A DNA stretch of 64,000 nucleotides, taken from Purshia tridentata. Taxonomy: Eukaryota; Streptophyta; Magnoliopsida; Rosales; Rosaceae. Below the pieces are notes generated by a model. That model was not told the DNA's origin. It saw only the letters and a list, made by a program, of their open reading frames with translations, and searched no databases. Position 1 is the stretch's first letter, and each line of letters begins with the position of its first letter. The stretch is taken from assembly GCA_003254885.1 (NCBI GenBank), contig QANT01008670.1, positions 1 to 64,000 of the forward strand, given 5' to 3'. Positions 23,439 through 35,463 of the stretch are shown one piece after another. The position numbers and the translations under genes are program-made.

Positions 23439-23818
23439 GTCCCGCTTTCCATCCAAGTTCCAACACGTCACATATGCACAACTACACAAGAGAGTCACAC
23501 TCCAATAGCAGTAAATTAAAGTATGATATTAATTTCTAGGATTAAAGAAAAATAATTACAACACCGACACGGATTAGATCTCTTTCCACTTGGAAGTTTG
23601 ATTTCTTCCACGCTCACATGGTCACATCCACCCAGCTGGGATCTCACAACAGACAGTCGGAGACTCTCAAACACTTCCAATCAGCCTCGCTTCTCTCAGT
23701 TGCTCCTTGCCGAAAGCTCTGCTGCTTGCAATAACAGTATCATTCTCAGTTTTGAGGTAAATAGCGAGCTTTTAGCTTTCTGATCGAAGCTTGGAGACGA
23801 CGTCGTTGATTTGCTCCA

Positions 23819-26023
23819 ATGGCGGTGGCCGTGCGAGGAAGCCGAGGCGGAGGATCCGGTTTTGGCGGGTTCAGCCTCCGCAGCTTCTTCTCGTATCGGA
23901 TCTTTGTCTCGGCTATGTTCTCTCTGCTCTTCATTGCCACGCTCTCTGTTCTCCTCACCACCAACCCCTCCACTCCGCACCTCGACTCTGTATGTTCTCC
24001 TTTCCATTTTTCTCTCTTTTAAAATTTCATAATTAAGCGACACCCAGATTGAAATTTCATAACTTTAGAAATACCAGGATGTCAATTTCACGAACCCATA
24101 TTGTAATTTTCACATTTGCACAAATCCCAGGTAGCAATCTCTGATTGGATCAATAACCCAAATTTGAAATTTTTTCATTTGCCACTGACAGTCTTAGAAT
24201 AGATCAAAACCCACATACAATATTTATGATTTGATAGCATTCGAATTATAAATTTATAATCTTGATGTTAAATGCAGGCACTTCCAACCACTGGAAACGC
24301 GTACATGCGCAGAACGTTTCTAGCTTTAAATTCTGACCCACTGAAAACCAGATTAGATTTGATATATAAGCAAGCGAATGATCATGTTACTCTGGTGAAT
24401 GCGTATGCTGCGTATGCAAGGAAGCTTAAGCTTGAGATATCTAAGCAAATGAGGATGTTTGATGATTTGGCATCGAATTTTGCTGATCTTCAAACAAAAC
24501 CAAATTATCGGGCGGCCTTGTTTGAATCAGATGGTCCGGTGGATGAGGATGTTTTAAGGCAGTTCGAGAAGGAGGTAAAGGATAAGGTTAAAACTGCTCG
24601 GTTAATGATAGCGGAGTCAAAGGAGAATTATGATAATCAGCTCAAGATTCAGAAGCTCAAGGATACTATTTTTGCTGTTAATGAGCTGCTTATAAAGGCA
24701 AAGAAGAATGGGGCATTTGCGAGTTCAATTGCTGCTAAATCAGTACCAAAAAGCTTGCATTGTTTGGCCATGAGGCTTGTTGAGGAAAGAATTTCACATC
24801 CAGAGAAGTACAAGGATGAGGAACCAAGCCCCGATCTTGAGGACCCAAGTTTGTACCATTATGCAATTTTTTCGGATAATGTGATTGCTGTCTCAGTGGT
24901 GGTAAACTCTGTGGTGAACAATTCGGATGAACCGTGGAAACATGTTTTCCATATTGTTACAGATAGGATGAACCTTGCCCCAATGAAGGTTTGGTTTAAG
25001 ATGAGGCCAGTGGGAGGGAATGCGCATGTGGAGGTGAAGGCTGTAGAAGATTTTACTTTCTTGAATTCTTCATACGTGCCAGTGTTGAGGCAACTTGAGT
25101 CGGCAAAGTTGCAGAAATTCTACTTTGAGAATCGGGCAGAGAATGCTACCAAGGATACACATAACATGAAATACAGGAACCCAAAGTACTTGTCAATGTT
25201 GAATCACCTTCGATTTTATTTGCCGGAGATGTATCCAAAACTGCACAAGATTCTCTTTTTAGATGATGATGTTGTGGTTCAAAAAGACTTGACAGGGTTA
25301 TGGAATATCGATTTGGATGGGAAGGTGAATGGAGCTGTTGAGACCTGCTTCGGGTCCTTCCATCGATATGCCCAGTATTTGAATTTTTCACACCCTCTTA
25401 TTAAGGAGAGGTTCAATCCCAGGGCTTGTGCTTGGGCATATGGGATGAATATATTTGATCTTGATGCTTGGAGGCAGGAGAAAAGCACAGAGCAGTACCA
25501 CTACTGGCAGAGCTTGGTAAGTGTATATTTTCTTGTGCTCAAATTCCTTGTGGCTGGGAAAATCAGGTGCCATCGTGGTTAGCATTTCAAAGTACGGAAC
25601 TTTTCTACAAAAAACAAAATGTTTGATTTTCACTTGGAAATTTCTAACCAAATGGCACTATATATAGTTGAAATACAATTGTACTATTGCTAGTTTGAGG
25701 GTGGGATACATGAATATGAACAAGTATTTTTTCCATGAATTGTGCAGAATGAGGACCGGACTCTGTGGAAGCTGGGGACTCTTCCGCCAGGACTGATTAC
25801 CTTCTACTCAACAACGAAGTCTCTTGACAAATCTTGGCATGTGCTTGGACTGGGTTACAATCCCAGTATTAGCATGGATGAGATTAAAAAGGCTGCAGTC
25901 ATTCATTACAATGGAAACATGAAACCTTGGCTGGACATTGCTATGAACCAGTATAAGCATCTGTGGACTAAACATTTGGACAGTGAGATGGAATTTGTTC
26001 AGATGTGCAATTTTGGCTTATAG
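23819..26023 (+). CDS. GAUT9: galacturonosyltransferase GAUT9 (GT8), 3 exons
   Basis: Three exons, 23819-23989, 24278-25516 and 25748-26023, join in frame at GT-AG junctions to give 561 aa, the same length I recall for Arabidopsis GAUT9 (At3g02350). It is a type II Golgi membrane protein: a short cytosolic tail (MAVAVRGSRGGG), a membrane anchor at about 26-48, a stem, then a GT8 domain. The metal-binding DDD lies at 386-388 within LFLDDDVVVQKDL, and the H523-x2-G-x2-K-P-W motif near the end is intact. GAUT proteins transfer galacturonic acid from UDP-GalA to pectin. Exon 1 matches the GAUT9 N-terminus, so GAUT9 is preferred over QUA1/GAUT8. It sits just upstream of 6-phosphogluconate dehydrogenase, as in Arabidopsis. 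Confidence 0.93.
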
Positions 26024-28465
26024 GTAACCAACATATTTTCTGCTTCACCTCCATTAGTGAGTCCCATGCAGCTATTGCCAATCACTGTTTACTTATTCTC
26101 ACAAGTTTTGGATTCCCTCATTAGTTGCAACCCTCAGAGCGAAGCTCAGTGAAGTTATGTATTTTTTTTTTTTTGGGATAAGCCGTCTGATAAGCTTGTG
26201 TTTAGTGTTGTATCTGTTATTCATGTCAATCATGTAATGTAAACAGCCATATTGGGAATGTACAAGTAGCAATGATTCTTTTGCAATTTCCAGTATGTGA
26301 TTGACAGACTAATTAAAGTACCTTCTTTTGTATATATATTTTTCCTTTGCCGCTATAAAATCCGACTATTTATTATTGTTTTAGACTTTTAGTCAATTTT
26401 AAAATACCCCAATTTCTGACCATCCAAGAACTCTAATCTATTATGCAAAACCCAAAACGGGAAATTAGGAAAGGATGGTTTCTTACTCTCTCCCCTCTTG
26501 GACAAGACAGAGAGCGACCAAATAAAACGTAAAACACAAGATTATTGATTAGGTGGCTGTGAAAGGTACCCATAGGCAGACTGAAAGCAGAGTGACTTTT
26601 AGAAGTAGAGTAGAATGCAGTAAAAGCAAAGATGTTTTATTGTCGTTTAGGACTATTGTTGACATGTTGGTATAAAGTATAAACCACAGCATAAAGTAAC
26701 CACTGCCTTTGGCATGAATCAGATCATGTGCTTCTCAATGTTCATCTAACAGTTGCAAACATTATGTGGATTTGAGTAGAAATAATCTTATTCCTTTGGT
26801 TTATCTGGAACAAATACTTCAGCAATAGAAGAGAACTCATACCAGCTCAATGATGAATCACTCCATTATTCATTTTTCTTCACCAGGAATGTGAAGTTTT
26901 GGAAGAATAAGACTCATTGGTGCGCACCAATGTTCTGAGTTCTGAGCATTAAGGCTCGTTCCCTTCCCTCATTCGCTTCCTGCATCGTCGTCTAAATTTA
27001 TACTCATTACTAAACTACCATATTAATCATTATTGGTCAAGACTATTTGGTCTCGTAGTAATTTTTTTTCACCTTTATTACGAGAGAAGGTCCCATGTTC
27101 AAATATCATGAAAGAAGAATCTAATACGTCTTGTAATTATAAAAAAGTAAAATAATTATTTATCCGATTAATGATCAATTATGATGCTGCTGGTGATCCT
27201 AAGTCTCTGTACCGAAAAAAAAAAGAATCAAATTTGGATCAAAATCCGATTTGTACATGCCTATATTCTACGTTTGTTAATTATGATTAAAATTCATATT
27301 TAATAATTTTTTAATGTAATCATAGACCTAACCCATGAGCAAATTGCACTCGTAGTCAACCTTGGTAAGGGACTTTCCAATTTTCATCCCACCTACCCAT
27401 ATTCAACGACGGCTTGTCCAACTCGTTACTCACCTACCAAATGAAGCAGTGGCCAAAATTGACCCACTCACTTTAAAGCATCCCAATTTCCCAAACACAT
27501 AAACCTTTTGTTAAAAGGTGAACAATTTCTTTGCTTCTTGCATTTTCTAATCTTTTGCTTAGTTTCGTTTGATATTCGGTCCATTTCTTTGGTTAGAGAA
27601 GAAAACTTTCAGGTTTGGATTCTTTTGCTTTCTGGGTTTTGATCGTAATGGTCCTGTATTGCTATACTTTACTTGGTTGCTGAGAACTCGCTGTATATGC
27701 AAGCAAAAGCATAATATTGTATGACTGTCGTTAAAAGTTCAGCTTTTTCAATCCCAATTGGTTTTCTATGGTTTGTGGGCAATCAAGCAGAGACTTGCTG
27801 TTTATTGGTTTCTATGATTTGGAATTGCTGATCTATGTTTGCTTTATTATGTTTGTTGGCTTATCTAAATCACTTTACTCTAGTTTTCTATGGTTGCGCG
27901 TTTCAGATTGGTCTGTGCTTTTTTGGGGTTTTCAGATTTGTTAGATCACGCTTTTTAGTTCATCCACTCATTTGAGTTGATGAGTTCGAGAATTTCAAGA
28001 TCGAGTTAATTGTGTTCTTCTCTATGACTTCTTTGATTGTCTTAATCCCTTTAGTATGATTGAATTTTGTTATAAACAATGAAAGATAAGTGGGCGTCGT
28101 TTGATTTGGTTAGCTTTACTGGATATTTTTGGATCTGTTTAATTGTAACAATTGGACTGCAGAAGTGAGGGCTTTATCTTTGTTATCTAGATTTGTTATT
28201 TTAAATTAAACCCATCTCAGCATCATATTATACTTAATGTTTAATCTAGTTGATATTTTTCAATACATTGCTAAAATTAGTATCTAGGTATTAGAATATT
28301 TATCAGTGAACTTTATTCAGAGATTCACATATTGGTTCCTTGTGTAATTCTATTTAAGATCTATTCTCCAAGAAGGATTCTCAGATCTGTTTTTCATATT
28401 TTGCCAATATATGGATCTAGTCTCATTCTCTCACTAACAATTCCAGATGTTAAACAGGCAAAAAG
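26024..28465 (+). other. intergenic plus probable 5' UTR intron of 6PGDH
   Basis: 26024-27480 holds the GAUT9 3' UTR and AT-rich spacer without a gene. From about 27490 the sequence becomes T-rich and intron-like up to the start codon, with a plausible 3' splice site AAACAG ending at 28457, eight bases before the ATG at 28466. Plant cytosolic 6PGDH genes commonly carry a leader intron; the exact first exon cannot be fixed here. Confidence 0.45.
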
Positions 28466-29932
28466 ATGGCTGCACCTACGAGTCCTACAAGAATTGGCCT
28501 TGCTGGTTTGGCTGTCATGGGCCAAAATTTGGCTCTCAACATTGCAGAGAAAGGCTTCCCCATTTCCGTATATAATAGAACTACCTCCAAAGTTGATGAG
28601 ACTGTTGAGCGAGCTAAAAAGGAAGGAAATCTTCCCCTTTATGGATTCCATGATCCTGAATCCTTTGTCAAGTCAATCCAAAAACCTCGGGTTGTAATCA
28701 TGCTTGTCAAGGCTGGGGCGCCTGTTGACCAGACCATAAAGACCCTCTCCGTCTACCTGGAGAAAGGCGACTGCATAATTGATGGTGGTAATGAGTGGTA
28801 CGAAAACACTGAGAGGAGGGAGAAAGCAATGGCTGAATTAGGTCTTCTTTACCTTGGAATGGGAGTTTCTGGTGGTGAAGAGGGGGCTCGATATGGGCCA
28901 TCTATGATGCCTGGAGGATCCTTTGAGGCCTATAAGTACATTGAAGACATTCTTCTTAAGGTGTCAGCTCAAGTTCCAGATAGTGGCCCCTGTGTGACTT
29001 ACATTGGAAAAGGTGGGTCTGGTAACTTTGTTAAGATGATTCATAATGGAATTGAATATGGTGATATGCAGCTGATTTCAGAGGCTTATGATGTACTGAA
29101 ATCAGTTGGTAAGTTGTCCAATGAGGAACTGCAAAGAGTTTTCTCAGAATGGAACAAGGGAGAGCTTTTGAGCTTCCTGATTGAAATCACTGCAGATATA
29201 TTTGGAATCAAGGATGATAAGGGAGATGGATATTTGGTTGACAAGGTTTTGGACAAGACTGGCATGAAGGGTACTGGTAAATGGACTGTACAGCAAGCTG
29301 CTGAACTATCAATTGCAGCTCCTACAATTGAATCTTCTTTGGATGCAAGGTTCCTTAGTGGGTTAAAGGAAGAGAGGGTTAAAGCTGCTAAAGTGTTCAA
29401 AGCAGGTGGCTTTGGTGATATCTTGACAACCCAAGAGGTGGATAAGGCAAAGTTGATTGATGATGTGAGGCAAGCTCTTTATGCATCCAAGATATGCAGT
29501 TATGCACAGGGGATGAATCTGATTCGTGCAAAGAGTCTTGAGAAGGGATGGGACTTGAAGTTAGGGGAATTGGCTAGGATTTGGAAGGGAGGTTGCATCA
29601 TTCGAGCAGTGTTCCTTGACAGAATTAAGAAGGCATATGATAGGAATGCTGATCTTGCAAACCTTCTTGTGGACCCAGAGTTTTCAAAGGAGATCATTGA
29701 GCGACAGTCTGCCTGGCGAAGGGTGGTATGCCTTGCTATCAACTCGGGTATCAGCACCCCAGGGATGTCAGCTAGTCTTGCTTACTTTGACACCTACAGA
29801 AGGGAGAGACTGCCAGCTAACTTGGTCCAAGCTCAACGAGACTACTTCGGTGCTCATACGTATGAAAGAATTGATATTGAAGGCTCTTACCATACTGAAT
29901 GGTTCAAGATTGCTAAACAGTCAAAGATTTAA
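28466..29932 (+). CDS. PGD2: 6-phosphogluconate dehydrogenase, decarboxylating, PTS1-bearing
   Basis: Uninterrupted coding exon for a 488-aa enzyme of the oxidative pentose phosphate pathway: 6-phosphogluconate + NADP+ to ribulose 5-phosphate + CO2 + NADPH. The Rossmann motif GLAVMG is at 14-19, the catalytic lysine is K190 in GNFVKMIHNGIEYGDM, and the family signature LDKTGMKGTGKW is at 262-273. There is no transit peptide, so it is not the plastid form. The protein ends SKI, a type 1 peroxisomal targeting signal. Arabidopsis PGD2 (At3g02360) ends the same way and is, as I recall, found in cytosol and peroxisomes and needed in pollen-pistil interaction. Position directly after GAUT9 supports PGD2 orthology. 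Confidence 0.95.
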   Translation: MAAPTSPTRIGLAGLAVMGQNLALNIAEKGFPISVYNRTTSKVDETVERAKKEGNLPLYGFHDPESFVKSIQKPRVVIMLVKAGAPVDQTIKTLSVYLEKGDCIIDGGNEWYENTERREKAMAELGLLYLGMGVSGGEEGARYGPSMMPGGSFEAYKYIEDILLKVSAQVPDSGPCVTYIGKGGSGNFVKMIHNGIEYGDMQLISEAYDVLKSVGKLSNEELQRVFSEWNKGELLSFLIEITADIFGIKDDKGDGYLVDKVLDKTGMKGTGKWTVQQAAELSIAAPTIESSLDARFLSGLKEERVKAAKVFKAGGFGDILTTQEVDKAKLIDDVRQALYASKICSYAQGMNLIRAKSLEKGWDLKLGELARIWKGGCIIRAVFLDRIKKAYDRNADLANLLVDPEFSKEIIERQSAWRRVVCLAINSGISTPGMSASLAYFDTYRRERLPANLVQAQRDYFGAHTYERIDIEGSYHTEWFKIAKQSKI

Positions 29933-31803
29933 GTCCATTGGCATTCTACTTAAGCAGAACCCACCTTTATTCCAATAATTTCTGCTGAGGATTTTAAGCC
30001 GATTAGAGCTTCTGCCAACTCTTTTCGTGAAAATTTCTCCCAATATTAGTTTATCAATTTTCTTTGAAAATTAGGAGTGTGCATTAGATTTGGTTTCTTA
30101 TGCTTGTTCTTTGGCATATTGGTCCACGTCACAGCCCCTTTTTAGTTTTGGAAGATGTATTCAATTACTGTGGGGGACTGGGGGGTAGACTGTAAAATGC
30201 AATGTTGAAGATGAAAATTAAGAAAGAAAGTTTCTTTGTGTTTCTAATTTTCTGCAGTTCCCTTTTATTTTAGTAAATTTTCTTCCCATTATTGCCTATC
30301 TTGTCTTGTATGTACCTTATTGTTGCCAAATATTCCTCATATAATACTTGCTTTTGGGGTGTCAATGTGCCTCACAATCTGAATAATGCGACTGGCATGT
30401 GCTAATTCACTTTAAATGAAGGAACCCAAATCTGGTGAGGCACCACAGCTGTGCAATAGGGTCCAGAAAGCCTAAATTGGTTGTCAACCATGAACATTAT
30501 CCACTTCCCTACTCTATCTTGGTTGACTCTAAGCTAGAAAACTGTATTCCACCTGTCAAAACTTCGAACTAATATTCTCTTCAGTTTAAACAAACCATAT
30601 TGCCAAATACTTAAGCACAGCAGGAATATCTTGGTGGGGATGGTTTTCAGGACCTGATCCTCTGTGTTGACTTATACAAGAACAATAAGACAGAGCAAGG
30701 CAAGAGTATGTTTCATAGTTTCTCTATCAAATTCAACTCTCATTTCACCATAGAAATGTTTGTTTGAGGTTTAACTACTGCAGGAATAGCTATTTCCTTT
30801 CTCAGTTAAACGTGATAAAATTCATGACAAGGATTTTGTTGTTAGAACTTGGAAGCAACTGAGAATGTTCATCTGGTCATTAATTTTATTTCACTTCCAA
30901 AAGTACAGCCCAAATTCTTCTCATTAGTTACATAGTGGGGCAGTATCTAACTGCAGACAGATTCTGTTTTGTATGTACTAAAATATTCTTTGAAGTTGAA
31001 GTACAGCCCATACTTGGTATTTGCTTTGCTGTTGCCCTTGCACATCTGGGGCAGTACTATATACTCTACCAATTGTTGTGTGACAACAAAACCTTTAATT
31101 AGCACCCTTATATAGTTGGCATTTGTCTTTCTACGGTTGGCTTTTGTTTTTTCATGCTGATCTTTCTTCTTTCCAGCACAATGTACACCCTGTTGGTATG
31201 CATACACATACTGCATCATAATTGGGAAGCTTTTTATTGGTGATTTTGTAGTTTTTCGCAAATACCCACATGTGTTCCATTTGATCTTTCTTCTTTCCAG
31301 CAAATGTACACTCTTGATTCATATAGACATGACACAGGGACACAAACACTCATACACAAAATGCATTATTGTTGAAAAAATTACCCTGCGCATGAGGACT
31401 GGACAATATCTTTCTCCTCAATCTCAACCCCTGCTCACCTTAATTACTGCTACCTCTGCTGTATTAAGTAATAGTAATTTGATTTAGACTTTTCTCCTAG
31501 TAAAGTTGATGAATTTGAGGCAAACACCATGATTTAATATGTTTGCAGAACATAATACCAGTCAATTATCTCATGAACTTAATTATATATTCCTAGATGC
31601 AAGAATGTGTTGTAACAAAACCTAACCATATGCAAGAAGGATGGAAGTTAAAGAATATGAAGTTCTGTGAAAGAAAATAGAAATATATATGCTTCCATTT
31701 TTGAAGTTGTAGATACAAAAAAAGAGTATACATCTTCTTCTCATTTGCAAGCTTGTTGTTTTAATTCACAACTATGATTTGTACCCTTTGAGCAGGACTA
31801 GCA
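29933..31803. other. intergenic between convergent 6PGDH and SOFL genes
   Basis: Starts with the 6PGDH 3' UTR. A direct repeat of about 21 bp (TGATCTTTCTTCTTTCCAGC) appears at 31158 and 31282, 125 bp apart, with similar following text (AATGTACAC), suggesting a small tandem duplication. No coding region supported. Confidence 0.5.
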
Positions 31804-32160
31804 CTAGCACTTCCTTTTGGTACTCTTTTCACCAGTTTTCTTCTCTTGTTTGTCTGTGTTCTTGTGCCTAGATTGCTTGTTCTCACGCTTGAAACGAGCA
31901 GGGCCATTACTTTCTTTACTACGAGAACGTACAAGGTGATGATGACTTGGGCCAGAGGAAGCATCAGAAGCCATGGAATCATCACTTTCATCGTCATCTT
32001 TGTGAATTTTTCTAATGTGATTGTAGTTGTCAACATCAACTTCTTCATCAATATTACTGCATTCAGCATCATCTTCTTGCATGGGAGAGACAATATATGT
32101 TGTCCACCCTGATTCACTGCTGCTACATCCTTCTGTGCCCAAAAAGTGTTTGAAATCCAT
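31804..32160 (-). CDS. SOB FIVE-LIKE (SOFL) protein
   Basis: Small 118-aa acidic and Lys/Arg-rich protein with both hallmark SOFL motifs: SGWTTYI at 17-23 and DDSMASDASSGP at 60-71. The start at 32160 (MDFKHFLGTEG) is chosen over an ATG 21 nt upstream because the conserved N-terminus begins there. SOB5 and its SOFL relatives raise cytokinin levels and responses when overexpressed in Arabidopsis; their biochemical activity is unknown. Basic C-terminal runs could serve nuclear import. In Arabidopsis, SOFL genes lie beside bZIP43/GDU7 and bZIP42/GDU6 by my recollection, and here the gene is between the bZIP and the GDU cluster. The last 20 codons (KKTGEKSTKRKC) are uncertain, as an overlapping frame stays open 43 nt further. 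Confidence 0.85.
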   Translation of the reverse strand: MDFKHFLGTEGCSSSESGWTTYIVSPMQEDDAECSNIDEEVDVDNYNHIRKIHKDDDESDDSMASDASSGPSHHHLVRSRSKESNGPARFKRENKQSRHKNTDKQEKKTGEKSTKRKC

Positions 32161-33102
32161 TTGAGAGAGAGAGAGAGTCAAAAATGGTAGGGAATAAAGG
32201 CCTGCCTATGGATGCTAGATAGAACTGTGGCATATGCACCTATGTAATTGCTATGACTATTAATACTCTATTAAACCAGCAGAAGACAACTTTCTATGAT
32301 TTTAAATTGTGTCAATGATGAAATGGTATTTTTTCAGGGCTAAAAAATCTCTTTGCAAACGGGCATGAAGCTTCCATTTAAGGAGGAAAAATAGTATAAT
32401 ATGGGGTTGGTTTTTTGGTCGTTAAAAGAATATTGTTCTTTTTACTTTGTCAATGTCATCTTAAATGAAAAGCCAACTTGTAGTGCAGAATACAGATAAC
32501 CTCATTTTACAACTACAGAGAATGTAAAACCCATCTTCTTACTTAAATATCAAAGTGTTGAGTATCTACATAAATTCTGTCTTGTCTGTACAATGCATGC
32601 CAGCACATTCCTGGAACTAGAAGAATATGAGACCATGTTCATTGAGTATGTTAGAGCAGAGCCTCTCCATTTCATATCCATCATTCACAGCTCTAAATCA
32701 TTGATTGACCTGTCAGCTTTTTCTATGAGATAAAATGCAGAGAACCCAACTGGGTCTTGGGGTTTTAGATCAGGATGCTGACTGCTGAGGATTCCTCCTA
32801 ATGCTGTCCATCCCTTGTTTGCTGCCTACTCTATGTTAATGGGATTAAAACAAGACAGGATTTTATGCTTGTGTCATATCATACAGGAATCCCAGTTTGA
32901 ATATAATAGTCTTACACTAAGTTGAAAATAGCAACTACGTATGAAGCAAAGAAAAAAAAGAAAGCAACTTTCATGTTCAAATTGGGATCTCATATATCAC
33001 TGTGCTGGTATAAACTATAAACATTACATTGTTCGTTAAAAGAGAGTTATAACTTTTAAGAGTTAATCAAACTGTGATAATTTTCATGCTTACTCCCTTT
33101 CT

Positions 33103-33103
<1 letters not shown>

Positions 33104-33135
<32 letters not shown>
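33104..33135 (+). repeat. poly(T) run, 32 bp
   Basis: Uninterrupted T homopolymer, which could be the poly(A) tail of an old minus-strand retroposon. I saw no SINE-like body or target duplication beside it. Confidence 0.8.
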
Positions 33136-33266
33136 CTCTATGTCCATGGTTGACTGGTTGTTCACAAATCTGTCACTCTCTGTCTGTGAATTAATGGAGT
33201 AATACTGTTTGATTGGGAAGTGAGAGAACAGACATTGTTGTCATTGGAAGAAGAGAAATGTGGTGG

Positions 33267-33344
33267 GCACGCGTCAGACACGAGCTTGGATTTGGGTTTG
33301 GGCAAGCCTGCACGCGTCAGACACAAGATGGATTTGGGTTTGGG
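33267..33344 (+). repeat. direct duplication GCACGCGTCAGACAC...
   Basis: Two copies, 33267-33302 and 33310-33344, share GCACGCGTCAGACAC and GGATTTGGGTTTGGG with one or two changes between. Short local tandem duplication with no known function. Confidence 0.75.
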
Positions 33345-34520
33345 TTGTGTTCCATCAACATTTTTTTATTTATTCGACTAGTCAAACAAACATGTTAAGC
33401 ATTCGTTCAACGTGTTTGGGTTGTTGTTGAATTGACTTTGGGAGTTTAAGCGTGGCCGATGGTTTAGCCCAAAATTGAATTTGGGCTCCAGCTTTGTCCA
33501 AATTCATCTTTACTTGGCCCAATATGTTCAGGCTAAACAATCATTTTCTTCAATTTGTCACTTGCCCTTTTTTCTTTTGCACTTACAAATAAGTAGTTTC
33601 CAAATGTTTTATTTTTTTATAAAAGAAACTAATATTAAATATGTATGTAACAATAAATGAAAGATCTCACGTTCTCAACGAAAGTTTTAAAATGAAATCT
33701 AATATTTATATTTTAATTTACTTTACCTAATTAATGATATAATTTGAAACAGATACAATCGAATTACTTAACAACTATGATGATATAATTTCAAGTTAAT
33801 AAAAAAAAGTTATATACTAAAGTTTGTGTGTCAAGGTACAAAGTACACCATGCATATGTGAGCGGAGAGAAACTTGCATGTTCCTAATATAAGAGACGTG
33901 ATATCAAAGAGTAGGAAGAGACCGATTTCTCTCTTTCTTCTTTCTTTGGGTGATGCCACGTCCCCTATAACGGGCACATGCAAATTTTTCTCATGGGAGT
34001 GATATGACTCAAGGGTTGTCCATGAAACAGTGTTAGAAGCTGGTTTTGACCTGGAATATCCCTAGAATATATTCATCTGTATGATGGAGAATATCGCACA
34101 AGATGTGTTTGAAAATAAGCCTCAATTGATGTCCCCCATTACTGACAGTGTAAGAAACCCTTTTGGCAAAGCCATTCAACTATGCCATCATTATCTTATT
34201 TTTGCGTTTACAAGCTGCCGCGTCTGCCTACTGAACACATATAAAATCAGCTACAAAAAACAACTTTTAGCGAAAGCAAAAGTAATCTTGGTCATTGGTC
34301 AATTAGCGGCCGGTGGCTAATGATCGAATACTGTTGGTGTTGGGGTACTATACTATACATAAAGGGGAGGCTATAAGTTGAAAATTGCAAAGGAAACTCA
34401 CATGCCCAGATGCTCTGATTGTCCAATGTCGACATTATATAGACACTTGTGTCACTTGGGATAGACAATAAGACCAGATGAGGATCATCATTAACTATGT
34501 GAATCTTAATTTTACTCCCC

Positions 34521-34554
34521 TTTTTTTTTTTTTTTTTTTNTTTTTTTTTTTTTT
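34521..34554 (+). repeat. poly(T) tract interrupted by N
   Basis: Nineteen T, an N at 34540, then fourteen T. The ambiguous base marks unresolved homopolymer length in the assembly. Confidence 0.85.
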
Positions 34555-35118
34555 GAGAAAGCAAGAATAGTTAATTAAGGTATCGCTATTACATAATAAG
34601 TGTTTTGAACAGAATAACCTAGAATTACTATATTTTTAGAGTATCGGTACAAATGATTTATTTTCTTAATATATATAATCACAAAATAAAATCAATTATA
34701 TTAATCGTACCAGTTCTAACAAAGTTGAAACCCACTTCATCACGCTTGCTAGCAAAGCTTGATAGCAAAGCATATCAATACGATTCTGGTCATATTCTCA
34801 TGATTTTAATTACCCCTAAATACATGCAGAACCCCACATGCATGTTAATATATATATATAGTTGGAGGGAACAGAAATTATCAATATATAAATTTGGATT
34901 ACGATTTCTCAAAACCATTCAACTTGCACTAGTATATAGCTCATAGTCAATTTACATATTGCCGGCAACAATAATACATAACTACAAAAACAGAAAGAAA
35001 GGCCAATTAAAAGGGATATAATTAATTCAATATTTTCTATCTGCGATTAATTAGAGAACAAAACTTCTAATTAATTTCTATGATATTGTAGTCTTCAGGC
35101 TAGACGATGATCAATCTC

Positions 35119-35463
35119 TCAGACTTGCTGAGAAGAGCAAGAGCAAGAACAAGTACTAGTACTAATTGAAGTGCTGAGCTCGGTAGCTAAGTGAGTGGGC
35201 TTATCATCCCCAGCCATTATGACAACTGCAATGTTTGGGTTACCAAACACTGTCATGGGCTTTGATGTTGGCTTCTGATCTTCATGATCGTCATCTTCAT
35301 GTCCTGATGATGGGTCAGAATTAGAGTGTTTGCGGTATGAGCAAACAAGGATGATCAAAGCAACAGAAATGAGCAGCAACATTAAGGATATGCTGCCAAA
35401 GAGGTAAGGTATTGGAGACTTCCATGGGTGGTGGTGGACTCTAGTAGTAGTTGTAGGCCTCAT
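35119..35463 (-). CDS. GLUTAMINE DUMPER-like membrane protein (GDU copy 1)
   Basis: Intronless 114-aa protein with the GDU layout: a short N-terminus, one transmembrane segment at about 19-42 beginning SPIPYLFG, an acidic linker, and the VIMAGD motif at 81-86 followed by PTHLA. GDU1 and relatives promote amino-acid export at the plasma membrane in Arabidopsis, and the VIMAG motif binds the ubiquitin ligase LOG2 (established for GDU1). A TATAAA box on the minus strand at 35549-35554 lies about 86 bp upstream of the ATG. The Ser/Thr/Cys-rich tail (STSTCSCSCSSQQV) is unusual. It is the most complete copy of a local cluster with those at 40.2-40.8 and 41.7-41.9 kb. Confidence 0.9.
   Translation of the reverse strand: MRPTTTTRVHHHPWKSPIPYLFGSISLMLLLISVALIILVCSYRKHSNSDPSSGHEDDDHEDQKPTSKPMTVFGNPNIAVVIMAGDDKPTHLATELSTSISTSTCSCSCSSQQV

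Larger units (their letters stand above)
20471..23818. other. divergent promoter region with two hAT-type insertions
   Basis: Spacer between the divergent DYW PPR and GAUT9 genes. About half of it is two DNA transposons (20878-22231 and 23047-23438). The 22232-23038 stretch is AT-rich with no gene. The last 300 bp before GAUT9 are less AT-rich and probably hold its promoter and leader. Confidence 0.6.
32161..35118. other. intergenic, SOFL promoter to GDU 3' flank
   Basis: AT-rich, no gene recognised. It contains the SOFL 5' region with a GA tract just upstream of the ATG, a T32 run at 33104-33135, a 36-bp direct duplication at 33267-33344, and a T-run with an ambiguous base at 34521-34554. 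Confidence 0.5.
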
